Positions 8,287 to 16,181 of a DNA stretch of 16,181 nucleotides are shown piece by piece. The notes under the pieces are model-generated. The model made no database searches. It saw only the letters and a list, made by a program, of their open reading frames with translations, and had not been told where the DNA came from. The stretch comes from Tritrichomonas foetus (taxonomy: Eukaryota > Parabasalia > Tritrichomonadida > Tritrichomonadidae). Where the stretch lies: assembly GCA_001839685.1 (NCBI GenBank), contig MLAK01001414.1, positions 1 to 16,181 of the forward strand. The letters are read 5' to 3'. How positions within the stretch are numbered: the first letter of the stretch is position 1; each line of letters opens with the position of its first letter. The translations under genes were made by a program, and so were the position numbers.

Positions 8287-8306
8287 AACGGTTTTGGTCG
8301 ACCTTT
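8287..8306 (+). promoter_or_regulatory. M3 (AACGGTTT) plus M5 (CCTTT) core promoter of RPS11
   Basis: AACGGTTT (8287-8294) fits M3 (DRCSGYTK) exactly, and CCTTT (8302-8306) fits M5, starting 10 nt before the ATG at 8312. In T. vaginalis M3 is bound by a Myb-like protein and M5 overlaps the start site of Inr-less genes. No TCA+1YWW lies nearby, which agrees with M5 replacing Inr. Motif definitions are recalled from published work. Confidence 0.7.
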
Positions 8307-8311
8307 CGTAT

Positions 8312-8779
8312 ATGTCGGACGTGCAAGTCGAGCGTGCATACCAAAAACAACCACAAATCTTCCTTGCTTCAAAGAGATATCTCAACGCCGAGAAGAAACC
8401 ACGTTACACAAAGAGCATTGGTCTTAAGATTCAAACACCAGCCGCTGCTAAAGATGGAGAGTATGTCGATAAAAAGTGCCCATTCACAGGAAACGTTACA
8501 ATCCGTGGACGTCTTGTTCGTGGCGTTGTTATTTCTACAAAGATGAGGCGTACAGTCATCGTCCGCCGTGATTATCTTCACTGGATCCGCAAGTACAAGC
8601 GTTTCGAAAAGCGTAACACAAAGATCCCAGCTCACTGCAGCCCAGCTTTCGTCGTCAAGGAAGGAGATATTGTTCAGATCGGTGAATGCCGCCCACTTTC
8701 AAAGACTGTTCACTTCAACGTTATTTCAGTCAAACCAAGCGCGGTTGGTGCAGACAAGAAGCAATTCCGAGTTTTCTAA
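8312..8779 (+). CDS. RPS11: 40S ribosomal protein S11 (uS17)
   Basis: A 155-residue eukaryotic uS17 protein (human 158). It binds 18S rRNA in the small subunit. The N-terminal eukaryotic extension (about 1-60: [37 protein letters not shown]) leads into the OB-fold core with [22 protein letters not shown] and YKRFEKR. The signature [21 protein letters not shown] lies at 118-138. The frame is open upstream to about 8195, but that stretch is AT-rich and unlike any S11. Met 8312 starts the conserved [15 protein letters not shown]-terminus and sits right after the M3/M5 promoter, so it is chosen. Codons are strongly G/C-ending, as expected for high expression. No intron. The stop lies in TAAAA. 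Confidence 0.97.
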   Translation: MSDVQVERAYQKQPQIFLASKRYLNAEKKPRYTKSIGLKIQTPAAAKDGEYVDKKCPFTGNVTIRGRLVRGVVISTKMRRTVIVRRDYLHWIRKYKRFEKRNTKIPAHCSPAFVVKEGDIVQIGECRPLSKTVHFNVISVKPSAVGADKKQFRVF

Positions 8780-8780
8780 A
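8777..8780 (+). terminator. TAAA at the RPS11 stop codon
   Basis: The stop codon is contained in TAAAAA, matching the proposed trichomonad poly(A) signal. A 13-T tract (8816-8828) follows in the 3' flank. Confidence 0.45.
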
Positions 8781-8828
8781 AAACAGAACAGTTATATACA
8801 ATTTTATACTATATATTTTTTTTTTTTT

Positions 8829-10575
8829 GAAACTTACATCAATATTTATGAAAGTTTAACAATTTTATCATGGTCTTTTTTACATCCTGCTGTAAGATGG
8901 TTTCGGTGACCTTTTTTAATCATAAAAATTATCTTCAATCATCGAAACAAAAGAAAAGTATAAAAATATGATGTTTCGCTTTAATATTAATAATGATTCA
9001 TTATTAATGATGTATTTCAATAGCATCTCAAATGTTTCCAAAATATCATGAACAAAGTATTTTTCGAATGCGTTTCATGAGCTCTGAATGTGAAATTTTG
9101 AACAACAATAAATGAAAATAGATGTGCCACATTTTACATTAATATCACTATTCTGGAGTTTTAATAAAAGTTTAACTGTTTGAAATTGTCATGATGACCA
9201 CTACGAAAAATGATGCTATTTGAATGAATGTGAAATACCAATAATTTATAACTGGTATATACTATATACTATTGCTATTAAGGTTGTTTTATAAATTAGC
9301 TACATCTTGCGAAAGGCCTCTTTGTTTCCATCCAACATAAAGTACTGTTCTTGTATATGTTATTTATATGAATGTGATGTAAATGCAAAAAAAATTACAC
9401 TGGTAAGTACTAGAACTTGTTTTTTTTTTTTTTTTTTTTTTCTGGTAAATGTGCGCTACAATCACAATATTGATTGTTTCAATGACCATAACAATCGCTA
9501 GAATGATAAAATTTTTTTTCATGTTCATTTCCACAAGAATCACTTCTTCCTCCACTCAGGAAAATAGGCAAACCATCATTCAAAATCAAACTTTCAATCT
9601 CCAAATTTGAAATTATTCTAGGTAAAAATGCAGAACAGGAGTTTCATTTATATAAGAAAGGTATAAATATTACTATTGGTTATTATTGATGATGTGTTTA
9701 AAAATTGATTGTTTGGGTCATGCTGTAGTTTCAGTTAGAAATTCCCTAATTCATTTATTTATTGAGAAAATTTTTAAATGCCATATCAATGATGATGAAT
9801 TAAAGTATGAATAAAATATTCTATTTTTCATTTGTGAAATGAATCAATTTAATGAAATTGAAATATATAATTATATATAATTTGCTTTTCCAGTTTCCTT
9901 TTGTAAAGTTAGTAGAAGTATCATAATGGTTACATTTACTGTGTAGAAGGCCTTTTGTCACAAAAGTTTTGTGTGGGACATCATCCCCTAAAAAACACAA
10001 ATCCTTCTCTTTTTGTGATTTCTCATTTTTTGTGCTAAAAAAAAAAAAAAAATCCAAAAACAGACAAAAAACAAACAATTATTTGTTATTCCTGCCGCTA
10101 AAAAAGAGACGCTAAACGAAATAAAGCGAAAACAGAAATATGTAGAAATTTGAAAATCGAATTTGTGTCAGTATATTCTCAGGATTTACATTAGTTAATC
10201 AAAAATTACAAATAAGTCAGCTTATGAATTTAACAAAGGGCATAAATATTTTTCTATCCAAAAGGGGCTTCATTTCGAAAATTTGACCATTGAATAATAT
10301 GACCTTTCTCCCAATAAAAAAGAAAAACCGTCATGATGGATAATCAAAAGTATTTTTCCAATATCTTTGTTTTTAATTAATAATTATCATATTAAAAAGC
10401 TATCATTCTTTTCATACACTAATTAATACATTTTTATAATATTTACAAAAAATTATATCTTACTCTGTTCTTTATTTTCTGATTTTTTTGTTGTGGAGCG
10501 AATTAATTTAAAAAGTGAATTTTCCATCGAATTGAAAAAAAGTTCATAAAAATTATATCTGATAAAGAAGCAACC
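8829..10575. other. AT-rich spacer with long homopolymers
   Basis: About 1.75 kb between RPS11 and the Ras gene promoter. It contains a 22-T run (9420-9441), a 16-A run (10037-10052) and a 15-bp dyad CTTTTGT-C-ACAAAAG (9952-9966). A short ATG frame of 41 codons around 9690-9815 (+) and a Met-start minus-strand frame near 9520 with a hydrophobic stretch look faintly protein-like but match no family I know. No RNA gene was recognised. Confidence 0.5.
9420..9441. repeat. Homopolymer run of 22 T
   Basis: Uninterrupted T22 on the plus strand, the longest homopolymer in the window. Its length may be unreliable in the assembly. Confidence 0.9.
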
Positions 10576-10606
10576 AGCGGTTTTATTCAAAAAGCGGATC
10601 TCATTT
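10576..10606 (+). promoter_or_regulatory. M3 (AGCGGTTT) plus Inr (TCATTT) core promoter of Ras gene
   Basis: AGCGGTTT (10576-10583) fits M3 (DRCSGYTK). TCATTT (10601-10606) fits TCA+1YWW, with its A at 10603, 9 nt before the ATG at 10612. This predicts a very short 5' leader, as usual in trichomonads. Confidence 0.65.
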
Positions 10607-10611
10607 TGTTC

Positions 10612-11190
10612 ATGGGTGACTGTAAAATTGTTGTCTTTGGAGCAGGTGCTGTCGGTAAGTCCGCTCTCACCATTCAGTTTGTTCAAGGTTATTTCATTAC
10701 TGATTACGATCCAACAATCGAAGATGCCTACAAGCGCGTTCTCAATGTCGATGGCGACAATGTTCAGCTCGATATCCTCGATACAGCAGGTCAGGATGAT
10801 TTCGCACCAATGAGAACATCATATATGCGTCAAGGTAAAGGATTTATCATTGTTTACGCAATCGATGACCGTGCCTCATTCGAAGAAGTAGAAGTCTTCC
10901 ATCGTGACCTCACTCGCGTCAAGGGCTCATCTAACGTTCCAGTCGTCATCTGCGGTAACAAGTGCGATCTCGAGGACAAAAGAGTCGTATCCAAGGCAGA
11001 AGGTGAAGAACTTGCCACAAAGCTCAATGCGACATTCTTCGAAACATCAGCTCTTGCTAACATCCATATTGAAGATTCATTTTCGGCTCTTGTTAAGGAA
11101 ATTCGCAAACAACAACAGCCAGCTGCATCAGCTGACCCGAAGAAGGTCGAGAAAGAGAAAAAGAAGAAGAAGGGTTGCTTGCTCATTTAA
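10612..11190 (+). CDS. Ras/Rap-family small GTPase
   Basis: A 192-residue GTPase that aligns without gaps to the Ras G domain, so human Ras numbering holds. P-loop GAGAVGKS (10-17) keeps G12 but has Ala at position 13. Effector loop YDPTIEDAY (32-40) includes T35. DTAGQ (57-61) keeps catalytic Q61, followed by DDF where Ras has EEY. NKCD (116-119) and SAL (146-148) read guanine. The tail is Lys-rich and ends in CLLI, a CaaX box; with Ile last, geranylgeranylation is likely, with the Lys stretch aiding membrane binding. GYFITDYDPTIED and the CLL ending recall Rap as much as Ras, so the subfamily is open. The start is Met 10612, nine bases after the predicted transcription start. G/C-ending codons suggest good expression. 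The stop lies in TAAA. Confidence 0.95.
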   Translation: MGDCKIVVFGAGAVGKSALTIQFVQGYFITDYDPTIEDAYKRVLNVDGDNVQLDILDTAGQDDFAPMRTSYMRQGKGFIIVYAIDDRASFEEVEVFHRDLTRVKGSSNVPVVICGNKCDLEDKRVVSKAEGEELATKLNATFFETSALANIHIEDSFSALVKEIRKQQQPAASADPKKVEKEKKKKKGCLLI

Positions 11191-11191
11191 A
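11188..11191 (+). terminator. TAAA at the Ras gene stop codon
   Basis: The stop codon and the next base form TAAA, the candidate poly(A) signal. Confidence 0.45.
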
Positions 11192-12520
11192 GGTATTAAA
11201 GTTAATTTACACCAATACTAATTGACCAAAAATATCACATGTCTTTATCTGAATTTTCTTTTTTTTTTACTTTTATCGTTTGTTATCTTTTTTTCATCTG
11301 TTTTTTTATTCATCATTTACAGGTTTCGATCGTTTTTTATTCAATTTTTATTTGTCAGGTTTGCTTTTGATATATAAATATTCAATTGATATTGTAATTC
11401 TATATTAATTCAATTATTTTATGTCACCCATAGTTTTTATGAATGACTTTAATGCTGTTAAGAATCATGATAAATTTATGACTTTTTGAATGCATCGATA
11501 TTTGTAAAAATCCAAACCTTTTTTAATAACTGTTGCTGGTCAAGATAAATAAATCATAATTAAGAACAATATAAATTGTAGCATTGATGTTTTCAATAGA
11601 ATACTTTCCGAATATTCGCCTTTCAGTTCTGAAATGCTGCAGTAAACTTATTTTAATACACATCAATCATTTCACAAGCACGTTATTTAATCGAATTGTC
11701 TTAAAAATTGAGTAAAAACAATTAACGAAAAAACACCTTTTTAGCGACTGTTAATTTATGAAATGAAGCACAAGATCGCGTAGATTCCATTGAATAAATT
11801 AACTACTCTAAATTTACGATTATGAAACATCTTGAGTGGTCACATTCGCAAAGATCCTTTGTCAGAAAAAATGGCAGATTTAAAAAAGTTGTAAAAGAAA
11901 TTTATTCTGACTCTATCTCGGTGGTTTTTCTTGTAATATAAATAAAACTATTTATTTATTGTTGATTATAGAAATTAAATTATTTACATAGATTAGTCTA
12001 TTAAATAATTATAATTTTAGCGAGATATCATTCCTATAATACTTTTGATGAAGAAAAATAAGCCCATTATCCAGATGAAGGAAATTTATATAAAATTAGC
12101 AATGATGTTTAGATGTAAGCTTAAATTATATTCATATATTTCAGCTTTTAATCCCATATATATAAGCTGACATTAATTTGAAGATGATCGATATTTTCAA
12201 AAAAAAAAATCTTTCATTTTTTATTGACAAATATATTTACTATTAATTTTTCTTTGCTAGGACAAATAAATAGAATCTCAATCCATCGGGGAGGCCTTCA
12301 CAGATAATGATATATTTTGTTTTTACAAATAGATATCTATTATCAAATACTTTTCATTCTGTTCTATCTTAAAAACCAAATATTTTTTGATTAATTTCTT
12401 TTTATTCCAAGATTTTTATCCAACAATCACAATTAACCATCAAAAAATTGTGAAGTTTTAGAATTATCATCAATTATTGAATGAAAATAAACTTAGCAAA
12501 CTTATACAACCAGAAAATTG
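11192..12520. other. AT-rich spacer upstream of coiled-coil gene
   Basis: About 1.3 kb with many T-rich and A-rich tracts (for example 11 A at 12199-12209). No open frame, RNA gene or clear repeat was recognised, and no Inr, M3 or M5 match lies within about 60 bp of the downstream ATG. Confidence 0.5.
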
Positions 12521-13828
12521 ATGAGTTTAGAAAAACTCGACGAATGTGTAACCCACATTGATTCAATTTTCCCATCGCTTCTCAGTTTCGTTCAAATGCA
12601 GCAGGCAGAGCTCCTCAATTTTATTCAAGTTCCCGAAAATATATCGAAAATTCAAAATATTGTATTTTCTCTACAGACAGAATTCTTCGAGCTTAAGAAA
12701 AGTTTAGTAAATCACAAATCGCACCGAAATGAAACCCAATTTGAACTTCTAAAGGAAAAAAATCAGGAATTCCTAAATTTGCAAAATCAATTATCAGAAT
12801 CAGAAAAACTGTTTTCAAATGCAAGATTGGAACTTGCAGAATTGAAAAGAGCGATTGCGGTTCAAGAAGCCCAAAACGCAAAACTAACAGCGGAAAATCT
12901 GCTTCTAAAAAATGATAATAAAATTGACCAACTTCAAGATCGAATTGACCAGCTCTCAAATTTGAATTCAAATATTAACGGTTCAATTGAAAAAGAACTC
13001 AAACTTGCACAACAAGAAAACGAAAAATTACGCAAAATTATCACAAATTTGAAACTTGATTTAGAACAGACAAAAACTGTTGCAGATAAATATAAAGAAC
13101 TTAATAATCATCAAAATGTAACAAAAGAAATCTACCAATTAAATCAAAAATTGAATGAGAAAGAAAATGAACATAAGAAGGCACAAGCAAAAATTCAAGA
13201 ATATCAAAATAAAATAGTTGATATTGAACAATCAATTAATCATAAATTCGATAAACAGTCGAAAAAAAGCAATGAAATCATACATCATATTTCTGAGTGC
13301 TTTCAAAATTTGATTGATAAATTCAACCAAAAACGATCACAAGTTGATCAAAAAGTTGAATCTCTTTTTACAAAACTTTTTGAAATGAAAGCCAAAATTG
13401 CATATTTGCATGATATGAAATATGAAAATAGAATATATTCTGCTCAAATTGATGATTGTAAACAACTTCTAGAATTTGCTATGCAGTCGATGGCTAACCT
13501 TGCTGGAGTTTCAAGCGAAAATATGCCAAGTTCATATGATGTTATTGAAAATGGTGAACTGTTAAATCTGTATTTAGCAGATCTTCAGGCAAAAATCTTA
13601 GAAAAAACAATGGAAAGAGCATCAACTTCAATGAAAAAGAAGCCGTCGCCTAAACAACAACTAAATACAACACTTACTACAATAAGTGATTTGATGAACA
13701 TGATGACTGAGCAAATGCAAAGTGAGCATGATGAACTGATGAATCAAATTTCTGATGATAAAGAACTTCCATCTTTCAGAAAGACCGTGATGTCTTCTGT
13801 AGATCATACGAATTATTTTTATGAATAA
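12521..13828 (+). CDS. Coiled-coil protein of unknown function
   Basis: A 435-residue protein, mostly a long coiled coil. Residues 1-65 look helical and mildly hydrophobic (FPSLLSFVQMQQAELLNFI). About 66-330 show heptad-like spacing of Leu/Ile in a Glu/Lys/Gln/Asn-rich background, with clear stretches at 75-130, 134-190 and 203-295. A Ser/Lys-rich linker (368-378, KKKPSPKQQ) precedes a Met-rich helical segment (386-412). No motor, GTPase or membrane segment is visible, so a structural or scaffold role (cytoskeleton, basal body, vesicle tether) is only a guess. A TTG three bases upstream is not needed; ATG 12521 is chosen. Codons are AT-rich, unlike RPS11 and Ras. The stop lies in TAAA. A short out-of-frame ATG frame (12481-12561) overlaps the start. 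Confidence 0.85.
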   Translation: MSLEKLDECVTHIDSIFPSLLSFVQMQQAELLNFIQVPENISKIQNIVFSLQTEFFELKKSLVNHKSHRNETQFELLKEKNQEFLNLQNQLSESEKLFSNARLELAELKRAIAVQEAQNAKLTAENLLLKNDNKIDQLQDRIDQLSNLNSNINGSIEKELKLAQQENEKLRKIITNLKLDLEQTKTVADKYKELNNHQNVTKEIYQLNQKLNEKENEHKKAQAKIQEYQNKIVDIEQSINHKFDKQSKKSNEIIHHISECFQNLIDKFNQKRSQVDQKVESLFTKLFEMKAKIAYLHDMKYENRIYSAQIDDCKQLLEFAMQSMANLAGVSSENMPSSYDVIENGELLNLYLADLQAKILEKTMERASTSMKKKPSPKQQLNTTLTTISDLMNMMTEQMQSEHDELMNQISDDKELPSFRKTVMSSVDHTNYFYE

Positions 13829-13829
13829 A
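13826..13829 (+). terminator. TAAA at the coiled-coil gene stop
   Basis: Stop TAA followed by A. The neighbouring beta-galactosidase stop lies 176 bp away on the opposite strand, so the two 3' ends converge. Confidence 0.45.
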
Positions 13830-14003
13830 TATAATGATGCGTATTGTCTCTTCTTCACTATTTGATTTTTTTATTGTTACTGTTTCATTTACTTTGAAGC
13901 ATTCGTATCCTGTTGCGATGATTGAATAGAAAAGAAAAGAAGAAATCGAAACAAATTAAATAGAGAATGAAAGAATCGATAACTATTATTTTATGTTCTC
14001 GAA

Positions 14004-14007
14004 TTTA
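14004..14007 (-). terminator. TAAA at the beta-galactosidase stop
   Basis: On the minus strand the stop TAA is followed by A, as at the other highly coding genes in the window. Confidence 0.45.
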
Positions 14008-15789
14008 TTGGATGTCGATTTGTGGCTTATCATCGAAAGTGACTGGGCCAACACTGTCGATTTGGCCTGTTTCGAAGAGGATGATTTCGTTCTCACCCTG
14101 TACAAGGATTTCTTGTGGAACATAAAGGGTGAGCTGTGGCTTCTTAAGCCAGTATCTTCCAATGTTGAAGCCATTAATGAATGCAATTCCTTTCTTGAAG
14201 CCAGTTGGGTTCAAGTATGTGTCTGCAACCTCATCAACTGTGAATGTTCCACGATAGAAAGCTGGTACGCCAGTTGGAAGCTCACTAGAAGTGAACTTGA
14301 CGTCATGAATGTTATCAAGTGGGATTGAAGTCATTGTCCAATCAGTAACCATCTTCTTATTAACTGTAACATTATTCAACAATCCTTTTCTATCTACGAA
14401 GTCCCAGCCGAAGTTTGTACGACCGCAATTTTCAACGAGAATGTCTAATTCACCAGCATCAACATGAACATCAGCATCAGGGAATCTTAAATATGAATGC
14501 GAGATCTTTTTGTTGGTCATAATGGTGCCATAATCATGAATTCCTTCACAAACGAATTTTCCACCTTCAGCGATGTTAGATTCATAGAGTACGAAACCGT
14601 AGGCTTGGTCAAGTTCTTCAAATGTTTGAGGGTAGTCAGCTTGGACTGTCTTCTTTCCAATGTCTGGAAGAGCGTCATATAATGATTTTCCTTGTGTGAA
14701 TGTAACTGAACCATATGAGCGTTTTGTTGTATTGTACACTTCATATGTTGGAATATCCGGATTATATTTACGAATTGTTTCACGAAGAACTTCATACTTG
14801 TAAGTCATGTCAGCAGCTTCACTAAGTGGTGCGTCATAGTCATAGCTTGTTGGCATGGCTAAGTAGAAGATTCTGTCACCAGTAGCACCATTCCAATATG
14901 CAAAATTAGTTCCTCCGAAATACATGTAAAAGTTGACGGAGAAATTCAAAGAAAGTTGCTGGTCAAGATATGTTGCAATCTCTTCAGCACTGACAGTATG
15001 ATGTTTCTCTCCCCAGTGGTCCATCCATCCTGTATAATATTCAGGATTAATATATGGGCCATGGCCGTTGTACTTTTGCATGATTTCCATTGGTCCCTTT
15101 GGATCAACACCTGTTCCAAAATCAATGCCAACATGCGCAAGCTCCGGAATGGCCCCACATTTGACCATAAACGTGAATGGATTATCGACTGTGAATAAAA
15201 CGGTTTCCTCGCCAAGATTTTGTTTGGCGATTTCACAGAGGGTTTGAAGGTAAACCTTGTCGCACGCGTAATAGGCTCCGTATTCGTTTTCGATTTGGAC
15301 CATAATTATATTCCCGCCATTGTGGTACATCCGTTTGGCTACGCGCTTGTATAAATACGTAAGCCACTCCGTAACGTGTTTCATGTAAACTTCATCAGAA
15401 GAGCGAAGTATTCCGACGCCATCGCGATATAGCCAATAAGGAAGTCCTCCGAATTCCCACTCAGCGCAAATGAATGGGCCGGGTCTAAGGATGACGTACA
15501 AGCCTAATTTTTCGCAAAGATCGAGGAATTTATCTAAATCGGCCATTCCTTCGAAATTGTAGTTTCCTTTCGTTGGTTCGTGTAAATTCCATGCGACGTA
15601 AGTTTGGATGGTGTTGAGACCACCATTTGCCATCTTTTTGAGGGTATTTTCCCATTGGCTTGGGAGTTGGCGGAAATAGTGGAAAGATCCAGAAATATAA
15701 CGGAATGGCTTGCCATCCATCATAAAACTGTCTCCTTCGATCTTGAAAGAACGTTCAGAGAAAGCTGAAGCAAGAAAGAGGAAAAGCAT
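14005..15789 (-). CDS. Secreted/lysosomal beta-galactosidase, glycoside hydrolase family 35
   Basis: A 594-residue GH35 enzyme that removes terminal beta-linked galactose from glycans by a retaining mechanism. A short hydrophobic start (MLFLFLASAFS) is a probable signal peptide, giving a secreted or lysosomal enzyme. The TIM-barrel core shows SGSFHYFR (33-40), TYVAWNLHEP (63-72), RPGPFICAEWEFGGLPYWL (102-120) and QIENEYG (165-171). By homology with human GLB1, E169 is the acid/base and E250, in NPEYYTGWMDHWG, the nucleophile. NFYMYFGGTNF (286-296) and TSYDYDAPL (314-322) complete the site. The C-terminal beta-sandwich domains include FINGFNIGRYW (537-547) and LYVPQEIL (555-562). Human GLB1 is 677 residues; this form is shorter but complete. 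Host mucin and glycan breakdown is a likely use in a mucosal or gut trichomonad, by inference. No intron. Promoter motifs are not evident. Confidence 0.96.
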   Translation of the reverse strand: MLFLFLASAFSERSFKIEGDSFMMDGKPFRYISGSFHYFRQLPSQWENTLKKMANGGLNTIQTYVAWNLHEPTKGNYNFEGMADLDKFLDLCEKLGLYVILRPGPFICAEWEFGGLPYWLYRDGVGILRSSDEVYMKHVTEWLTYLYKRVAKRMYHNGGNIIMVQIENEYGAYYACDKVYLQTLCEIAKQNLGEETVLFTVDNPFTFMVKCGAIPELAHVGIDFGTGVDPKGPMEIMQKYNGHGPYINPEYYTGWMDHWGEKHHTVSAEEIATYLDQQLSLNFSVNFYMYFGGTNFAYWNGATGDRIFYLAMPTSYDYDAPLSEAADMTYKYEVLRETIRKYNPDIPTYEVYNTTKRSYGSVTFTQGKSLYDALPDIGKKTVQADYPQTFEELDQAYGFVLYESNIAEGGKFVCEGIHDYGTIMTNKKISHSYLRFPDADVHVDAGELDILVENCGRTNFGWDFVDRKGLLNNVTVNKKMVTDWTMTSIPLDNIHDVKFTSSELPTGVPAFYRGTFTVDEVADTYLNPTGFKKGIAFINGFNIGRYWLKKPQLTLYVPQEILVQGENEIILFETGQIDSVGPVTFDDKPQIDIQ

Positions 15790-16181
15790 TGATAATTTAT
15801 TTTCTGAGCCTTTGAATTCGGCAAAATTGAGAATTTTTCAAAACATTAATGATTCAATTCGATTTCAAGTATTCAATTTTTGAGTAAAACATGAAATCTC
15901 ATTTGTGAATCATGAATTTGAAAAGATGTATTTCAAAAAAATAATGTAGCCTATTGATGAAATAAATACCTATTGGAATAATCAATATTTTATTTTGAGT
16001 GGCTACAACTTAAATATGGAGGAGGAAATGCCTAATCATCAATATTTAATTAATCAATATTTTGACATGGCAGTTTAAATTTCAATGATTTTGACAAAGT
16101 GGGCTCAGAAAATTGAAATGATTAGGTGACAATTGATCAAATCGAGCATTAAGTTTTGAAATAATTGTATAGTTTATTATT
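15790..16181. other. Upstream spacer of beta-galactosidase with short repeats
   Basis: AT-rich DNA that should hold the promoter of the minus-strand gene. No Inr, M3 or M5 match was found in the right orientation near the ATG. ATCAATATTT occurs three times (15981, 16038, 16053). No coding sequence was recognised before the window ends. Confidence 0.5.

Noticed and set aside
8195..8311. Upstream extension of the RPS11 frame
   Set aside because: It begins only at TTG, is AT-rich and unlike any S11 N-terminus, and it contains the promoter motifs.
9364..9555. Minus-strand frame with a hydrophobic stretch and poly-Lys from the T22 tract
   Set aside because: It depends on reading through a homopolymer; no signal of selection or family similarity.
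9821..10078. Minus-strand 85-codon frame
   Set aside because: AT-rich, partly encoded by the A16 tract, no domain; probably a chance opening.
10606..10611. TTG start for the Ras-like protein
   Set aside because: Met 10612 gives the exact Ras-family N-terminus; the TTG follows directly on the predicted Inr.
10854..11221. Long frames on both strands overlapping the Ras gene
   Set aside because: They arise from the G/C-ending codons of the Ras gene and lack independent support.
13993..14328. Plus-strand 111-codon frame and other long frames opposite the beta-galactosidase
   Set aside because: They are antisense shadows of a well-conserved GH35 gene and show no family features.
1..16181. CRISPR array, insertion sequence, prophage or biosynthetic cluster
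   Set aside because: No spaced repeat array, transposase, integrase or co-oriented operon was found; the genes are independent eukaryotic units.

Overview
The window most likely comes from a trichomonad (Parabasalia, e.g. Trichomonas or Tritrichomonas); genus and species cannot be fixed from this sequence. Evidence: a eukaryotic 40S protein (uS17/RPS11), a Ras-type GTPase and an R2R3 Myb protein, all as uninterrupted single-exon genes. The spacers are long and very AT-rich. Core-promoter motifs resemble those described in Trichomonas vaginalis (Inr TCA+1YWW, M3 DRCSGYTK, M5 CCTTT), and at five of seven stop codons the stop lies inside a TAAA tetramer, the proposed T. vaginalis poly(A) signal. 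A decayed gene has the features of the trichomonad BTB / F5-8-type-C-like family, and a short remnant carries an ankyrin repeat.

Layout. 1-313: palindrome-rich upstream region with two 31-bp imperfect direct repeats 80 bp apart. 314-721 (+): small cupin of bacterial type. 722-1722: spacer between convergent genes. 1723-2793 (-): two-repeat Myb protein. 2794-5190: about 2.4 kb without an intact gene, holding doubtful open frames, a roughly 200-bp GC-rich island (about 4680-4830) and an ankyrin-repeat remnant (about 4895-5000). 5191-5976 (-): SAM-dependent methyltransferase with two ambiguous bases. 6562-8160 (-): a long, multiply frameshifted pseudogene. 8312-8779 (+): uS17/RPS11. 10612-11190 (+): Ras/Rap-like GTPase. 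12521-13828 (+): coiled-coil protein of unknown function. 14005-15789 (-): secreted GH35 beta-galactosidase. 15790-16181: its upstream spacer.

The genes do not form a pathway or operon; each seems to be an independent unit. Housekeeping genes (uS17, Ras) have recognisable promoters and GC-richer codons. The cupin and the methyltransferase look bacterial in type, so lateral transfer is possible but unproven. I see no clear new biological system. The items most worth a second look are the BTB/F5-8C pseudogene, the GC-rich island that shares a 13-mer with the RPS11 promoter, the palindromic repeat block upstream of the cupin gene, and the combined M3+M5 and M3+Inr promoters.
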